Shown here: piece by piece, positions 34,878 to 42,920 of the stretch | How positions within the stretch are numbered: position 1 is the stretch's first letter | Layout: each line of letters begins with the position of its first letter | From: Gemmatimonas sp. | GTDB lineage: Bacteria; Gemmatimonadota; Gemmatimonadetes; Gemmatimonadales; Gemmatimonadaceae | Reading direction: 5' to 3' | DNA: 64,000 nucleotides | Assembly (NCBI GenBank): GCA_025361705.1 | Contig: JANYJW010000033.1 | Location: forward strand, 60,660 to 124,659 | Position numbers and translations under genes: made by a program | Notes under the pieces: generated by a model | What the model was told of the DNA's origin: nothing | Database searches by the model: none | Seen by the model: only the letters and a program-made list of their open reading frames with translations

Positions 34878-35748
34878 CTACTGGTTGCGCGGCACCACCA
34901 CCGTGCAGCTCGTGGCCGCCGCGGCGCCCGCCGCGTTGGTGCCACGGTAGGTCAGCGTGTCGACGCGCCCCGCCTTGCTGCCATCGCGCTCAGCGCGCAG
35001 CATGCCGAGGAGGTCGGGCGTACCCAGCGTCCAGCCCTGGATGTCATTAATGGTGTGGCCATCGCCGTGTTCGTCGTCGTCCCCGTCGATGATCTCACCC
35101 TTGTCACCCTTCTCGCCCTTCTGGGAGTCCTTCTTGGCGCTCCCCTTGGCCCGATCGCGGTCATCGCCCTGGCCGGACTTCTCGTTGTCGCTCGCCTGGG
35201 CCGAATGGTCCGCGTCGTCCGGCTCGCTGCTTGTGACAGACGCCAGGATGAAGCGGGCAAAGCCCGTCACCGATACGGAGATGTCCACCATGCGGTGATC
35301 CGGTGGGAAGAGCCGGTTGGGCGAGGCGGTGCATGCCACCACCGTCGGCACAATGATCACCGGCTTGAAGGTCGCCGTCACTGCGCTCGCCGCGTTCATC
35401 GTCACCGAGCACGGGCCCGTGCCGCTGCAGCCACCACTCCATCCGGTGAAGGTCGACGTTGCGCTGGGCAATGCGGTCAGCGTCACCGTGGTGCCCACGT
35501 CGAAGCCGAGAGTCTGGCCCGGCATTTGTCACGGTCATCGTCACCGTAATAGGCTGTCCGGCCACAACGGATGCCGGCGCCGTCATGACGACCGACAAAT
35601 CAACGCCGGTTAGCGCGGCGCGCTTGCCACCCGCGGAAACCATCGCGCCATCCGGGCCGGTCGGTGCAAGTACCCGGTGCGGGCCATCACACGAGAGAAC
35701 GGCAAGGGCAGCGAGGGCAACCGGCGCGATGCGAGAACGGACATGCAA
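34878..35748 (-). pseudogene. Secreted repeat lipoprotein, frameshifted with an internal deletion
   Basis: The N-terminal frame (probable TTG start at 35748) encodes a lipoprotein signal VALAALAVLSC and a DUF11/CARDB-like domain, ASVVAGQPITVTMTVTNAGPDS. At about 35510-35530 the frame changes. The C-terminal part begins mid-domain with FDVGTTVTLTALPSATSTFTGW, a bacterial Ig-like/B-repeat module. A PPDHRMVDISVSV module with a charged Asp/Lys-rich insertion then ends in VVVPRNQ. Both the end of the first domain and the start of the second are missing, so a deletion with a frameshift best explains it. A misassembly or two separate short genes is less likely. Confidence 0.65.
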
Positions 35749-35925
35749 TCCTCGGCGGATGAAATCGATTGTCAGGCCGGGTGAGACTACGCGCCCAGTG
35801 TCAGAGCTACGCCTGCAATAGTCGTAGAACTTGTGCCGACTTGGTCGGGGCCGCCGTACGGGAACCCTGCATAACAATGACAAGTGTGGCCTAGCGGAAC
35901 AGCCTTCGAGCGAGCGGGCGAGGGT

Positions 35926-36723
35926 TCAGATGGCCAGCTCGAATTGTCCACCGCGCGACGCACCAGGTCTGGTCACCATATCCTGCGCGGCGCAGGCGAG
36001 CGACCCCTTGAATGCGGTGAGTTTCAGCACGGCGTGCGCCGCGGCCAGCGCCACGCGGGGCTCGTTGTTCTGCTGGCTCAAGTGCGCCAGCAGCACCTGC
36101 CGCAGGCCCTTGTGCGCCACGCGCTGCAGCAGGTCGCCAGTCTGTCGATTGCTCAAGTGCCCGGTATTGCTCGCGATGCGCGCCTGAAGGAAAGGCGGAT
36201 ACGGCCCGTTGCGCAGCATCACCTCGCAGTGGTTGCTCTCGAACACCAGGAAGTCGAGCCGCTCAAAGGCCGCGCCGAGTGCGTCGGGCACGTGTCCGAG
36301 ATCGGTGGCCACGCCGAGCCGTGCGCCAGAGCGCGTGGCCGTAACGATGATCGCCGCTGGTTCGGCCGCGTCGTGAGGCACCGCGACGAACTCCACCGTC
36401 ATGTCGCCAATCGTCCGCCGAGCCCCGTACGCCATGGGCGCCTGCCGCTCGACAGGAACGTGGCGCATGCCGGCGAGCGTCCCGGCCGTGCTCACCACCA
36501 GCCATTGCCACTTGGCCACGGCTTGCGCCACGCCCTTGGTGTGGTCGATATGCTCGTGCGTCAGCAGCACCGCGTCAATCGACGACGGGTCGACGCCCAC
36601 GTCGGCGAGTCGCTTTGCCACGATGCGTGGCCCAAGACCACAGTCGATGAGCAACCGCGTCGACCCGCATTCCACCAGCGTGGCGTTCGCCTTGCTCCCG
36701 CTGGCGAGGGTGCAGAACCTCAC
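35926..36723 (-). CDS. YycJ-like metallo-beta-lactamase-fold hydrolase
   Basis: The 265-residue protein starts with GTG 36723, overlapping the stop of the upstream GlmU-like gene. The N-terminus VRFCTLASGSKANATLVE and the metal motif LLTHEHIDHTKGV (H-x-H-x-D-H) place it in the YycJ/WalJ branch. ESNHCEVML and HLSNRQTG, with AHLSQQNNEP later, are also typical. YycJ-like proteins are 5'-3' nucleases linked to DNA repair or cell-wall control; the role here is inferred. It is the last gene of a minus-strand run that starts at manC. Confidence 0.85.
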   Translation of the reverse strand: MRFCTLASGSKANATLVECGSTRLLIDCGLGPRIVAKRLADVGVDPSSIDAVLLTHEHIDHTKGVAQAVAKWQWLVVSTAGTLAGMRHVPVERQAPMAYGARRTIGDMTVEFVAVPHDAAEPAAIIVTATRSGARLGVATDLGHVPDALGAAFERLDFLVFESNHCEVMLRNGPYPPFLQARIASNTGHLSNRQTGDLLQRVAHKGLRQVLLAHLSQQNNEPRVALAAAHAVLKLTAFKGSLACAAQDMVTRPGASRGGQFELAI

Positions 36724-37931
36724 GCCGTCCAGCGCTGCGCGTGTGCTGCCGCGAGGGCGTCGCGCAGGCCTTCGGTCATGGGCAGGCCACGCCGCGCGTA
36801 CACCCGGTCGGCGACCTGCAGGAATTTGTCGAGTGCAAAGACACGATCCGCGCTGCCGCCCCACGAGAACGGCGGCATCACGGTGGAGCGCGCCGCCGTG
36901 TCGAATACGTTGGCGCCCGCGCCGACCACCGACCCGGTCATCAGCAGCGTGCCAATCGCCAGCTTCGCGTGGTCGCCAATGAGCGCGCCGAGGAACTGCA
37001 TCCCCGTGTCCGTCATCCCATCCGGCGTCCACACCTGCACGCTGCCGTAGTTGTTCTTGAGGTTGCTCGTAGTCGTGCCGGCGCCGAGGTTGGCCCAGCG
37101 GCCGATCACCGAGTGCCCGACAAATCCGTCGTGCGCCTTGTTGGCCTGGCCGAGGAACAGCGACACGCTCACTTCACCGTGCACGCGGCATTGCTCGCCG
37201 ATGCTGCTCCCCGCCACGCGGCCGCCGTGCACCACACTGTCCACGCCAATGTGGCACGGGCCGACCAGCCGCGTGAACGACTGGATGTGCGCGCCGTGGC
37301 GCACGAGAATGGGGCCATGCTGCGCGTCGAGCAGCACAAAGGGTTCCACGACCGCGCCGTCCTCGAGATAGACGGGGTGCGTGCCCACCACCTGCACGCC
37401 GTCAAAGCCCGACGCGTCGCGCGTCGCGAGCGTTTCACCGATGGCGGGAATGTCGGCGGCGAGCATCGCGCCGAGGTGACGCACGAGATCCCACGCGCGA
37501 TCGACCCACCAGCCGGGCAACGTCGCCGACCGGCCGCGTGCCGGCACCAGTGCTTCGAGGGCCAGCGAGCCATCCGCGAGCAGCGCGGGGTCGACGGCGG
37601 TGGCCAGGCGCACCGCGACCACGCGACCATCGGCCGTCCAGGCACTGGCATCGCCAAGTGCCGCGCCGAGCGCGGGCGCGAACCGGGCGTTGGCCACGAT
37701 GCTCCCCGCGCCAAGCAATCCGTGCGCGGCCGGTGGCGTGCCCGATTCGTCGAAGGTCGCCAGATGTGGCGCGCCAATGCGTCCCGCCACCTCGCCGTGC
37801 GCGAGCGGTTCCCACCGTTCACGCTGCAGCACCGCGCCGGTGCGCAGCTCGGTGGTCGGCCGGACGAGCGCGAACGGCTCCAGGGCGCGCGCCGCCGCGT
37901 CTTCGTACAGCACCACCGGGCGCGCGGTCAT
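36720..37931 (-). CDS. Alternative bacterial GlmU-type nucleotidyltransferase/acetyltransferase
   Basis: The 403-residue protein lacks the classic GlmU GGRGTRM loop but matches the alternative GlmU family. It has a diverged N-terminal nucleotidyltransferase-like half (VLYEDAAARALEPFALVRPTTELRTG). The left-handed beta-helix half has hexapeptide repeats, including VHGEVSVSLFLGQANKAHDGFVG, GRWANLGAGTTTSNLKNNYG and IGTLLMTGSVVGAGANVF. Members are proposed to make UDP-GlcNAc. Its start overlaps manC by 4 bases, pairing two sugar-nucleotide genes. The precise substrates need direct assay. Confidence 0.82.
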   Translation of the reverse strand: MTARPVVLYEDAAARALEPFALVRPTTELRTGAVLQRERWEPLAHGEVAGRIGAPHLATFDESGTPPAAHGLLGAGSIVANARFAPALGAALGDASAWTADGRVVAVRLATAVDPALLADGSLALEALVPARGRSATLPGWWVDRAWDLVRHLGAMLAADIPAIGETLATRDASGFDGVQVVGTHPVYLEDGAVVEPFVLLDAQHGPILVRHGAHIQSFTRLVGPCHIGVDSVVHGGRVAGSSIGEQCRVHGEVSVSLFLGQANKAHDGFVGHSVIGRWANLGAGTTTSNLKNNYGSVQVWTPDGMTDTGMQFLGALIGDHAKLAIGTLLMTGSVVGAGANVFDTAARSTVMPPFSWGGSADRVFALDKFLQVADRVYARRGLPMTEGLRDALAAAHAQRWTA

Positions 37932-38980
37932 CGGCGCTCCCGCAGCGAGGGGGGGAGGCTTTCGAGCATCGGCTTGAGGTTGCGCGCGAGTTCTTCCGTC
38001 GTGACCAGCACGACGCCATCGTGCTCCACCACCACCAGGCCATGCACGCCGTAGAGCACCACGTCAGCGCCGCTGGCATGCACCACATTGTTCGTTGCGT
38101 CGCGCAGATGCACCCGGCCGTGCGTCACATTGCCATCGGGGTCGCGCGATCGCACGCCGCGCAACGCCGACCACGTGCCCACATCACTCCACCCAAAGTC
38201 CCCCGCGAGCACGAAGACGTGCGCGCTGCGCTCGAGGACGCCGACGTCAACGGCCACGGGCTCCGTGACGCTCGCGAAGAACCGCGTGGCGTCTTCGCCC
38301 GCGGCGTCGAGCGGCGCCGACACGGCGGGGCAGTGCGCGCGCACTTCGTCGAGGAAGATGCCCACCGGCCACGCGAAGATACCGGAGTTCCACAGGGCGC
38401 CAGCCGCCACCAGTGCCTCGGCGCGCGCGGCTGGTGGCTTCTCCACAAAGCGCGCGACGCGCCGTGCGGCGCCCTCGGTGGCGGCGCCCACTTCGATGTA
38501 GCCCAGTCCCGTGTCGGGGTGCGAAGGGACGACGCCAACCGTCACGAGTCCCTGCGTGCGCACGGCCTCGGACGCGGCCCGCTGCAGGGCCTCGCGAAAA
38601 CGCGGCACGTCGGCGATGCCCCAGTCGGCATGCACCGACACCATGATCGCATCGCGTCCGGCAATGGCCGCGATGCGACTTGCCGCCCAGGCCAGGGCGG
38701 CCGCCGTGCCCGCTGGACGCGGCTCAGCGAGGATGTGCGCCGAGGGCAATTCGGGGGCGATGCGCGCCACCCCCGCTGCCAGTTCGGCGTTCGTGAGCAC
38801 CATCGTCCGGTGGGCAGGCGCCACGGATGCCAGCCGGTCGAGCGTGTCGCGCAACATCGGCTGGTCGGTGAGCAGCGGCAGGAATTGCTTGGGGCATTCG
38901 GGCGTGCTCAACGGCCAGAAGCGCGAACCCACGCCGCCAGCGAGCACCACCACCCATGTGGGCGCGAGTGTCGATGTCAC
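37928..38980 (-). CDS. manC: Mannose-1-phosphate guanylyltransferase
   Basis: The 350-residue enzyme has the nucleotidyltransferase motif VVLAGGVGSRFWPLSTPECPKQ and the FVEKPPAA block, and ends without the phosphomannose isomerase domain. It makes GDP-mannose for glycans. It overlaps the alternative GlmU gene and the upstream response-regulator gene by 4 bases each, giving a tight minus-strand operon. Confidence 0.93.
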   Translation of the reverse strand: MTSTLAPTWVVVLAGGVGSRFWPLSTPECPKQFLPLLTDQPMLRDTLDRLASVAPAHRTMVLTNAELAAGVARIAPELPSAHILAEPRPAGTAAALAWAASRIAAIAGRDAIMVSVHADWGIADVPRFREALQRAASEAVRTQGLVTVGVVPSHPDTGLGYIEVGAATEGAARRVARFVEKPPAARAEALVAAGALWNSGIFAWPVGIFLDEVRAHCPAVSAPLDAAGEDATRFFASVTEPVAVDVGVLERSAHVFVLAGDFGWSDVGTWSALRGVRSRDPDGNVTHGRVHLRDATNNVVHASGADVVLYGVHGLVVVEHDGVVLVTTEELARNLKPMLESLPPSLRERR

Positions 38981-39381
38981 GGTGCCCCCGGGAGCGCGTC
39001 GCTGCCGTCATCGACGCCGGTGAGTTCCACCACACGGGCGTACAGCCGCTTCGGGCTGAAGGGCTTGGTGATGAAGTCCGACGCGCCAAGACGCATGGCG
39101 TCGTCGTAGCGCTGATCCTGCCCGGCGGCAGTGAGAATCACACACGGCAGCGATGACCAGCGCGGGTCGGCGCGCATGCGCGTCAGCACCTCGAGGCCGC
39201 TGAGATGGGGCATCATGAGGTCGAGCAGGACGAGCTTGATGTCGGGATGCGCGGCCAGCGCATCGAGCGCTTCGAGTCCGTCAAAGACGAGAGTCACTTG
39301 AAAAGGACCCTGTTCGAGCTTCGTCTTGACGATGCGGCCGATGTGTGGTTCGTCGTCGGCCACGAGCACGTGGCACGTCAT
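38977..39381 (-). CDS. Single-domain response regulator
   Basis: The 134-residue protein starts at ATG 39381. It is a lone receiver domain: acidic pocket VADDEPHIGRI, phospho-acceptor VLLDLMMPHLSG, then the Thr and Lys in ILTAAGQ and FITKPFSPKRL. There is no output domain. It lies between a roadblock-type protein and manC, so it may relay a signal to sugar-nucleotide or surface-glycan genes or to gliding/motility proteins. That role is inference. Confidence 0.88.
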   Translation of the reverse strand: MTCHVLVADDEPHIGRIVKTKLEQGPFQVTLVFDGLEALDALAAHPDIKLVLLDLMMPHLSGLEVLTRMRADPRWSSLPCVILTAAGQDQRYDDAMRLGASDFITKPFSPKRLYARVVELTGVDDGSDALPGAP

Positions 39382-39394
39382 GGCCGGGGGATGC

Positions 39395-39748
39395 TCAGAC
39401 CAGCGACGCGATATTCGCGCGGTTGCGCCGCAACTCGTAAAGCAGTTGGGCGAGATTGACAGTCGGCGACGCGAGCACCAGCAGCACGGCGTCCATCGAG
39501 ACCGCCGAGACGATGGCGTAGCCGCGTTCGTGCTCGAGCACGGCCGTCTGGAGCGCCCCGGCTTGGCTCGACAGGCCCAATTCATCCGCCGCGATTAACA
39601 CGGGCGGCACATGGGCCGCCACGTGTTCGGTGTCCACGCCGGATTCGCCTTGGCCGTCGATCACCAGGCCGTCTCGGCCGAGCACCACAACGGCCTGTAC
39701 GCCCTCCCGATCCCGGATGGCTGCCACAAGGTCGCGAATGGTCGGCAT
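39395..39748 (-). CDS. Roadblock/LC7-domain protein
   Basis: The 117-residue protein starts at ATG 39748. It has the roadblock pattern IRDLVAAIRDREGVQAVVVLGRDGLVIDG and a C-terminal LAQLLYELRRNRANIASL helix. Such proteins (MglB, for example) regulate small Ras-like GTPases. No GTPase is adjacent; the next gene is a receiver-only response regulator. It may act on a GTPase elsewhere. Confidence 0.85.
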   Translation of the reverse strand: MPTIRDLVAAIRDREGVQAVVVLGRDGLVIDGQGESGVDTEHVAAHVPPVLIAADELGLSSQAGALQTAVLEHERGYAIVSAVSMDAVLLVLASPTVNLAQLLYELRRNRANIASLV

Positions 39749-39819
39749 CGGCCCCACTCCGGTGTATGAGAGGTTGCCGAAGTGTACGCACCGCTAGAGC
39801 GAAGTCAAGCCGAACTCGC

Positions 39820-39848
39820 TTGCCCCTGTCGTCACCCGACCGCTACTT
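39820..39848 (+). promoter_or_regulatory. Candidate promoter for the lipoprotein/serS run
   Basis: TTGCCC at 39820-39825 and CTACTT at 39843-39848 are 17 bases apart, 12 bases before the ATG at 39861. A very short or absent leader is implied. Confidence 0.45.
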
Positions 39849-39860
39849 TCAAACCAGCCT

Positions 39861-40472
39861 ATGCACACCATCAATTTTCCAATTCGCCGCCCGCGCCGCA
39901 CGCCGCGCCGCACGCCGCGCCGCATCGCCCTCGTCGCCCTCGCCATGGCCGCCATCGCCGGGTGCAGCGACCCGTTTGCGCTCAAGGCGAACTACGCCAA
40001 CGAACCTTTCGTCTACTCCGTGTATGGCATCTCGGGGTCTGGGCCAGCGAACGCGCCGGCCGCGCTCGACCTCGTCGGCCGGTCCACCGTGCGTGTCGAC
40101 GGCTCGCTGGCGTTTGACATCGCCTTCGACTTCGACCGGACGGGCAAGGTGCTCATTGTGCCGCAGAAGCTCGTCGGCGCGCCGGTGAGCGGCTCGCGCA
40201 CGGTCTACCTGCAGCGCCTCAGTGGGTCGTATGAGTCGAACGTGCTGGCGCCCACCAAGGGGTGGTACAGCGATTCCACGGTGACACTCGTGCCCGGCGA
40301 AGTGCTCGGCATCAAGCTCACGTCGGCGAGTTGCCTCTACCAGATGTCCAGCGACCTCTACGCCAAGATCGTCGTCGACTCGGTGCAGACCGGCGGGCTC
40401 ATCTTTGGCCGCGGCGTCGTCAACCCGAACTGCGGCTTCAAGTCGTTCGAAACGGGCATTCCGACCAAATAG
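39861..40472 (+). CDS. Predicted lipoprotein with an Arg/Pro repeat before the signal
   Basis: The 203-residue protein has an unusually long basic N-terminus with the repeat RRPRRTPRRTPRR, coded by a 12-base tandem repeat at 39891-39924. A hydrophobic stretch and lipobox AAIAGCSDPF follow. The mature part is mostly beta-rich, with two Cys residues (ASCLYQMSS and NPNCGFK) that could form a disulfide. I recognise no family. serS follows 3 bases later, probably by read-through only. Confidence 0.65.
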   Translation: MHTINFPIRRPRRTPRRTPRRIALVALAMAAIAGCSDPFALKANYANEPFVYSVYGISGSGPANAPAALDLVGRSTVRVDGSLAFDIAFDFDRTGKVLIVPQKLVGAPVSGSRTVYLQRLSGSYESNVLAPTKGWYSDSTVTLVPGEVLGIKLTSASCLYQMSSDLYAKIVVDSVQTGGLIFGRGVVNPNCGFKSFETGIPTK

Positions 40473-40475
40473 ACC

Positions 40476-41750
40476 ATGCACGACCTCAAGATGGTCCGTG
40501 ACCAGGCGGCGGCGCTCCGGGACGGAATGCGGCGGCGCGGCATGCTGGATCAGCTCGAGCCCGTCATCGCGCGGCTCGAGCTGCTCGACCGCGACCGCCG
40601 GCTGGCAATCCAGGCGGTCGAGGAGCGCAAGGCCGCGCGCAACGCGGCCAGCCAGGAAGTCGGGCGGCGCAAGAAGGCGGGCGAAGACGCCACGGACCTC
40701 CAGGCGCAGACGCGTGCGCTTGGCGAGGAGATCGCCCGGCTCGAGACCGAATTGCAGGAGACCGAGGGCGCCCTGCAGAAGGGGCTCTACGAGATTCCAA
40801 ACATCACCCTGCCGGCTGTCCCCGCCGGGGACGAAGCGCAGAATACCGTCGTGCGGTCGTGGGGCACTCCGCGCGCCGTCGACGGCGTCAAGCCGCACTG
40901 GGAAGTGGGCGAGGCGCTCGGCCTGTTCGACCTTGCCCGCGGCGCCAAGATCTCGGGCTCGGGATTCATCGTCTACCGCGGTGCGGGCGCGCGCCTCGTG
41001 CGCTCCTTGATGAACCTCATGCTCGACCTGCACACGCGCGACCACGGCTACGAGGAAGTGTGGGTGCCCGTGGTGGTCAACCGCGCCTCGATGACCGGCA
41101 CAGGTCAGCTCCCGAAGTTCGAGGACGACATGTACGTGCTCGGCGACGAGCAGGGATTCCTGATTCCCACCGCCGAAGTGCCGCTGACCAACTTGCACCG
41201 CGAGGAAATCCTCGACGCGTCGCAGCTCCCCATGGCGATGTGTGCGTACAGTCCGTGCTTCCGCCGCGAGGCGGGGGCGGCGGGCAAGGACACCCGCGGC
41301 CTCCTGCGTGTGCACGAGTTCGACAAGGTGGAGCTCGTGCGCTACTGCCGCCCCGAGGACGGCGCGGCACAGCTCGAACTGTTGACGGGGCACGCCGAAC
41401 AAGTGCTGCAGCTGCTCGGGCTGCCGTACCGCGTCGTGCTGCTGGCCGCCGGCGACACGGGCTTCAGCAGCGCCATGACGTACGACCTCGAGGTGTTTTC
41501 GCCCGGGGTCGGCAAGTGGCTTGAAGTATCGTCGTGCTCGGTTTTCACGGATTACCAGGCGCGCCGCGCGGGCATCCGCTTCCGCGCCGAGAAGGGCGAG
41601 AAGCCGCAGTTCGTCTACACGCTCAATGGCTCGGCCCTCGCGTTCCCGCGGGTGATCGCCGCCATCCTCGAGCACGGCCAGCAGGCGGACGGCTCGGTGA
41701 TCGTGCCCGAGGCCCTGCGCCGGTACGTCGGTCTCGACGTGCTGCGCTAG
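40476..41750 (+). CDS. serS: Seryl-tRNA synthetase
   Basis: The 424-residue class II synthetase starts at ATG 40476. It has the N-terminal helical arm (MHDLKMVRDQAAALRD) and motif 2 (FRREAGAAGKDTRGLLRVHEFDKVE). Motif 3 is NGSALAFPRVIAAILEH. It charges all tRNA-Ser species, two of which are encoded at 3.1-3.4 kb, and serylates tRNA-Sec, encoded at 63.4 kb. The kinase gene follows 3 bases later. Confidence 0.97.
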   Translation: MHDLKMVRDQAAALRDGMRRRGMLDQLEPVIARLELLDRDRRLAIQAVEERKAARNAASQEVGRRKKAGEDATDLQAQTRALGEEIARLETELQETEGALQKGLYEIPNITLPAVPAGDEAQNTVVRSWGTPRAVDGVKPHWEVGEALGLFDLARGAKISGSGFIVYRGAGARLVRSLMNLMLDLHTRDHGYEEVWVPVVVNRASMTGTGQLPKFEDDMYVLGDEQGFLIPTAEVPLTNLHREEILDASQLPMAMCAYSPCFRREAGAAGKDTRGLLRVHEFDKVELVRYCRPEDGAAQLELLTGHAEQVLQLLGLPYRVVLLAAGDTGFSSAMTYDLEVFSPGVGKWLEVSSCSVFTDYQARRAGIRFRAEKGEKPQFVYTLNGSALAFPRVIAAILEHGQQADGSVIVPEALRRYVGLDVLR

Positions 41751-41753
41751 CGC

Positions 41754-42920
41754 ATGCGACGCCGGGTGCCGGTGATTCTCGTCGCGCTCGGCCTCCTGCT
41801 GCTGCTGGGGTCCTACGTCTGGTACGCGCAGCGCGTCGTCGACGAGTTGCGCGGCGAGGCCGAACGCACGGGGCGCATGTTTGCCCGCGTCTACGGCGCG
41901 CTGGTCGACACCTCGTCCGCCGCCGGCACCGCCGCGCTCCTCGACCTGTCCAAGGACATTCGCGAACTCGGCGTCCCGGTGATTGTCACCGATGAACAGG
42001 GCAGCCCCACCTTCTTCGCGAACATTCCCGGCTACGGCGACGGCATTGCCAATCCCGCCGACCAGCGGTTCGCCGCCGTCACCGCGATGGTGCGCACCCT
42101 CGATCGGCAGAACAAGCCCGTCGAGGAGCCGGGCATCGGCCAGATCCATTTTGGCAATACGCCGCTGGTGCGCGGCCTGCGCATCATCCCGCTGCTCCAG
42201 GTCGCCGTGCTCTGCATGCTGATCATTGCCGGCATCCTGGTGCTGGGCGTGCGTGCGCGCGCCGAGCGCGAGCGGGTGTGGGCCGGCATGGCGCGCGAGG
42301 CGGCCCATCAGTTGGGCACGCCCCTCTCGTCGCTGCAGGGATGGCTCGAACTGCTCGCCGAGCGCGAACACGATGCGGCGACGCAGTCGGCGCAGCGCCA
42401 CATGCACAGCGACGTCGAACGCCTCGGCCGCGTGGCGTATCGGTTCGAGCGCATCGGACGTCCGCCCAAGCGTGTGCCCACGGATGTCGGCGAGTCGGTG
42501 GATGCGGTGGTCGCCTACTTCCGGGACCGCGTGCCGACGCTCGCCAACCCCGTGACCATTACCTGTGAGCGCGGCGATGGGCCGCTGGTCATTCCCGCCG
42601 ACCGTGTGCTCCTCGAGTGGGCGGTGGAATCGCTGGTGAAGAACGCCGTGGATGCGCTCGCAGGGCGCGGCGGCACCATCGCCGTGCGCGTCGATCGCTC
42701 GGCCGGCGGTGGCGCGCGCGTGCGTGTGGCCGACGACGGGCCCGGCATTCCCCCCACGCTGCGTCGCAAGATCTTCGCCGCCGGATTCACCACCAAGGAG
42801 CGCGGCTGGGGCATCGGCCTGCCGCTCGCGCGGCGTATCGTCGAGGAGTCGCACAACGGCCGACTGGTGCTCGTCGCGTCGGATCGCGGGGCCGTGTTTG
42901 ACCTGATCTTCCCCGGATGA
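41754..42920 (+). CDS. Sensor histidine kinase
   Basis: The 388-residue membrane kinase has TM1 at about 7-24 and a short extracytoplasmic region. TM2 is near residue 145-165 (LQVAVLCMLIIAGILVLGV). A HisKA-like domain with phospho-acceptor AHQLGTPLSSLQGW follows, then the HATPase domain (VKNAVDALAG, DDGPGIP, KERGWGIGLPLARRI). No response regulator is adjacent. Its stop overlaps the helicase start by 4 bases. Confidence 0.9.
   Translation: MRRRVPVILVALGLLLLLGSYVWYAQRVVDELRGEAERTGRMFARVYGALVDTSSAAGTAALLDLSKDIRELGVPVIVTDEQGSPTFFANIPGYGDGIANPADQRFAAVTAMVRTLDRQNKPVEEPGIGQIHFGNTPLVRGLRIIPLLQVAVLCMLIIAGILVLGVRARAERERVWAGMAREAAHQLGTPLSSLQGWLELLAEREHDAATQSAQRHMHSDVERLGRVAYRFERIGRPPKRVPTDVGESVDAVVAYFRDRVPTLANPVTITCERGDGPLVIPADRVLLEWAVESLVKNAVDALAGRGGTIAVRVDRSAGGGARVRVADDGPGIPPTLRRKIFAAGFTTKERGWGIGLPLARRIVEESHNGRLVLVASDRGAVFDLIFPG

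Noticed and set aside
39849..42854. 1001-residue open frame on the minus strand
   Set aside because: It is antisense to the lipoprotein, serS and kinase genes and shows no domain. It is a GC-driven shadow frame.
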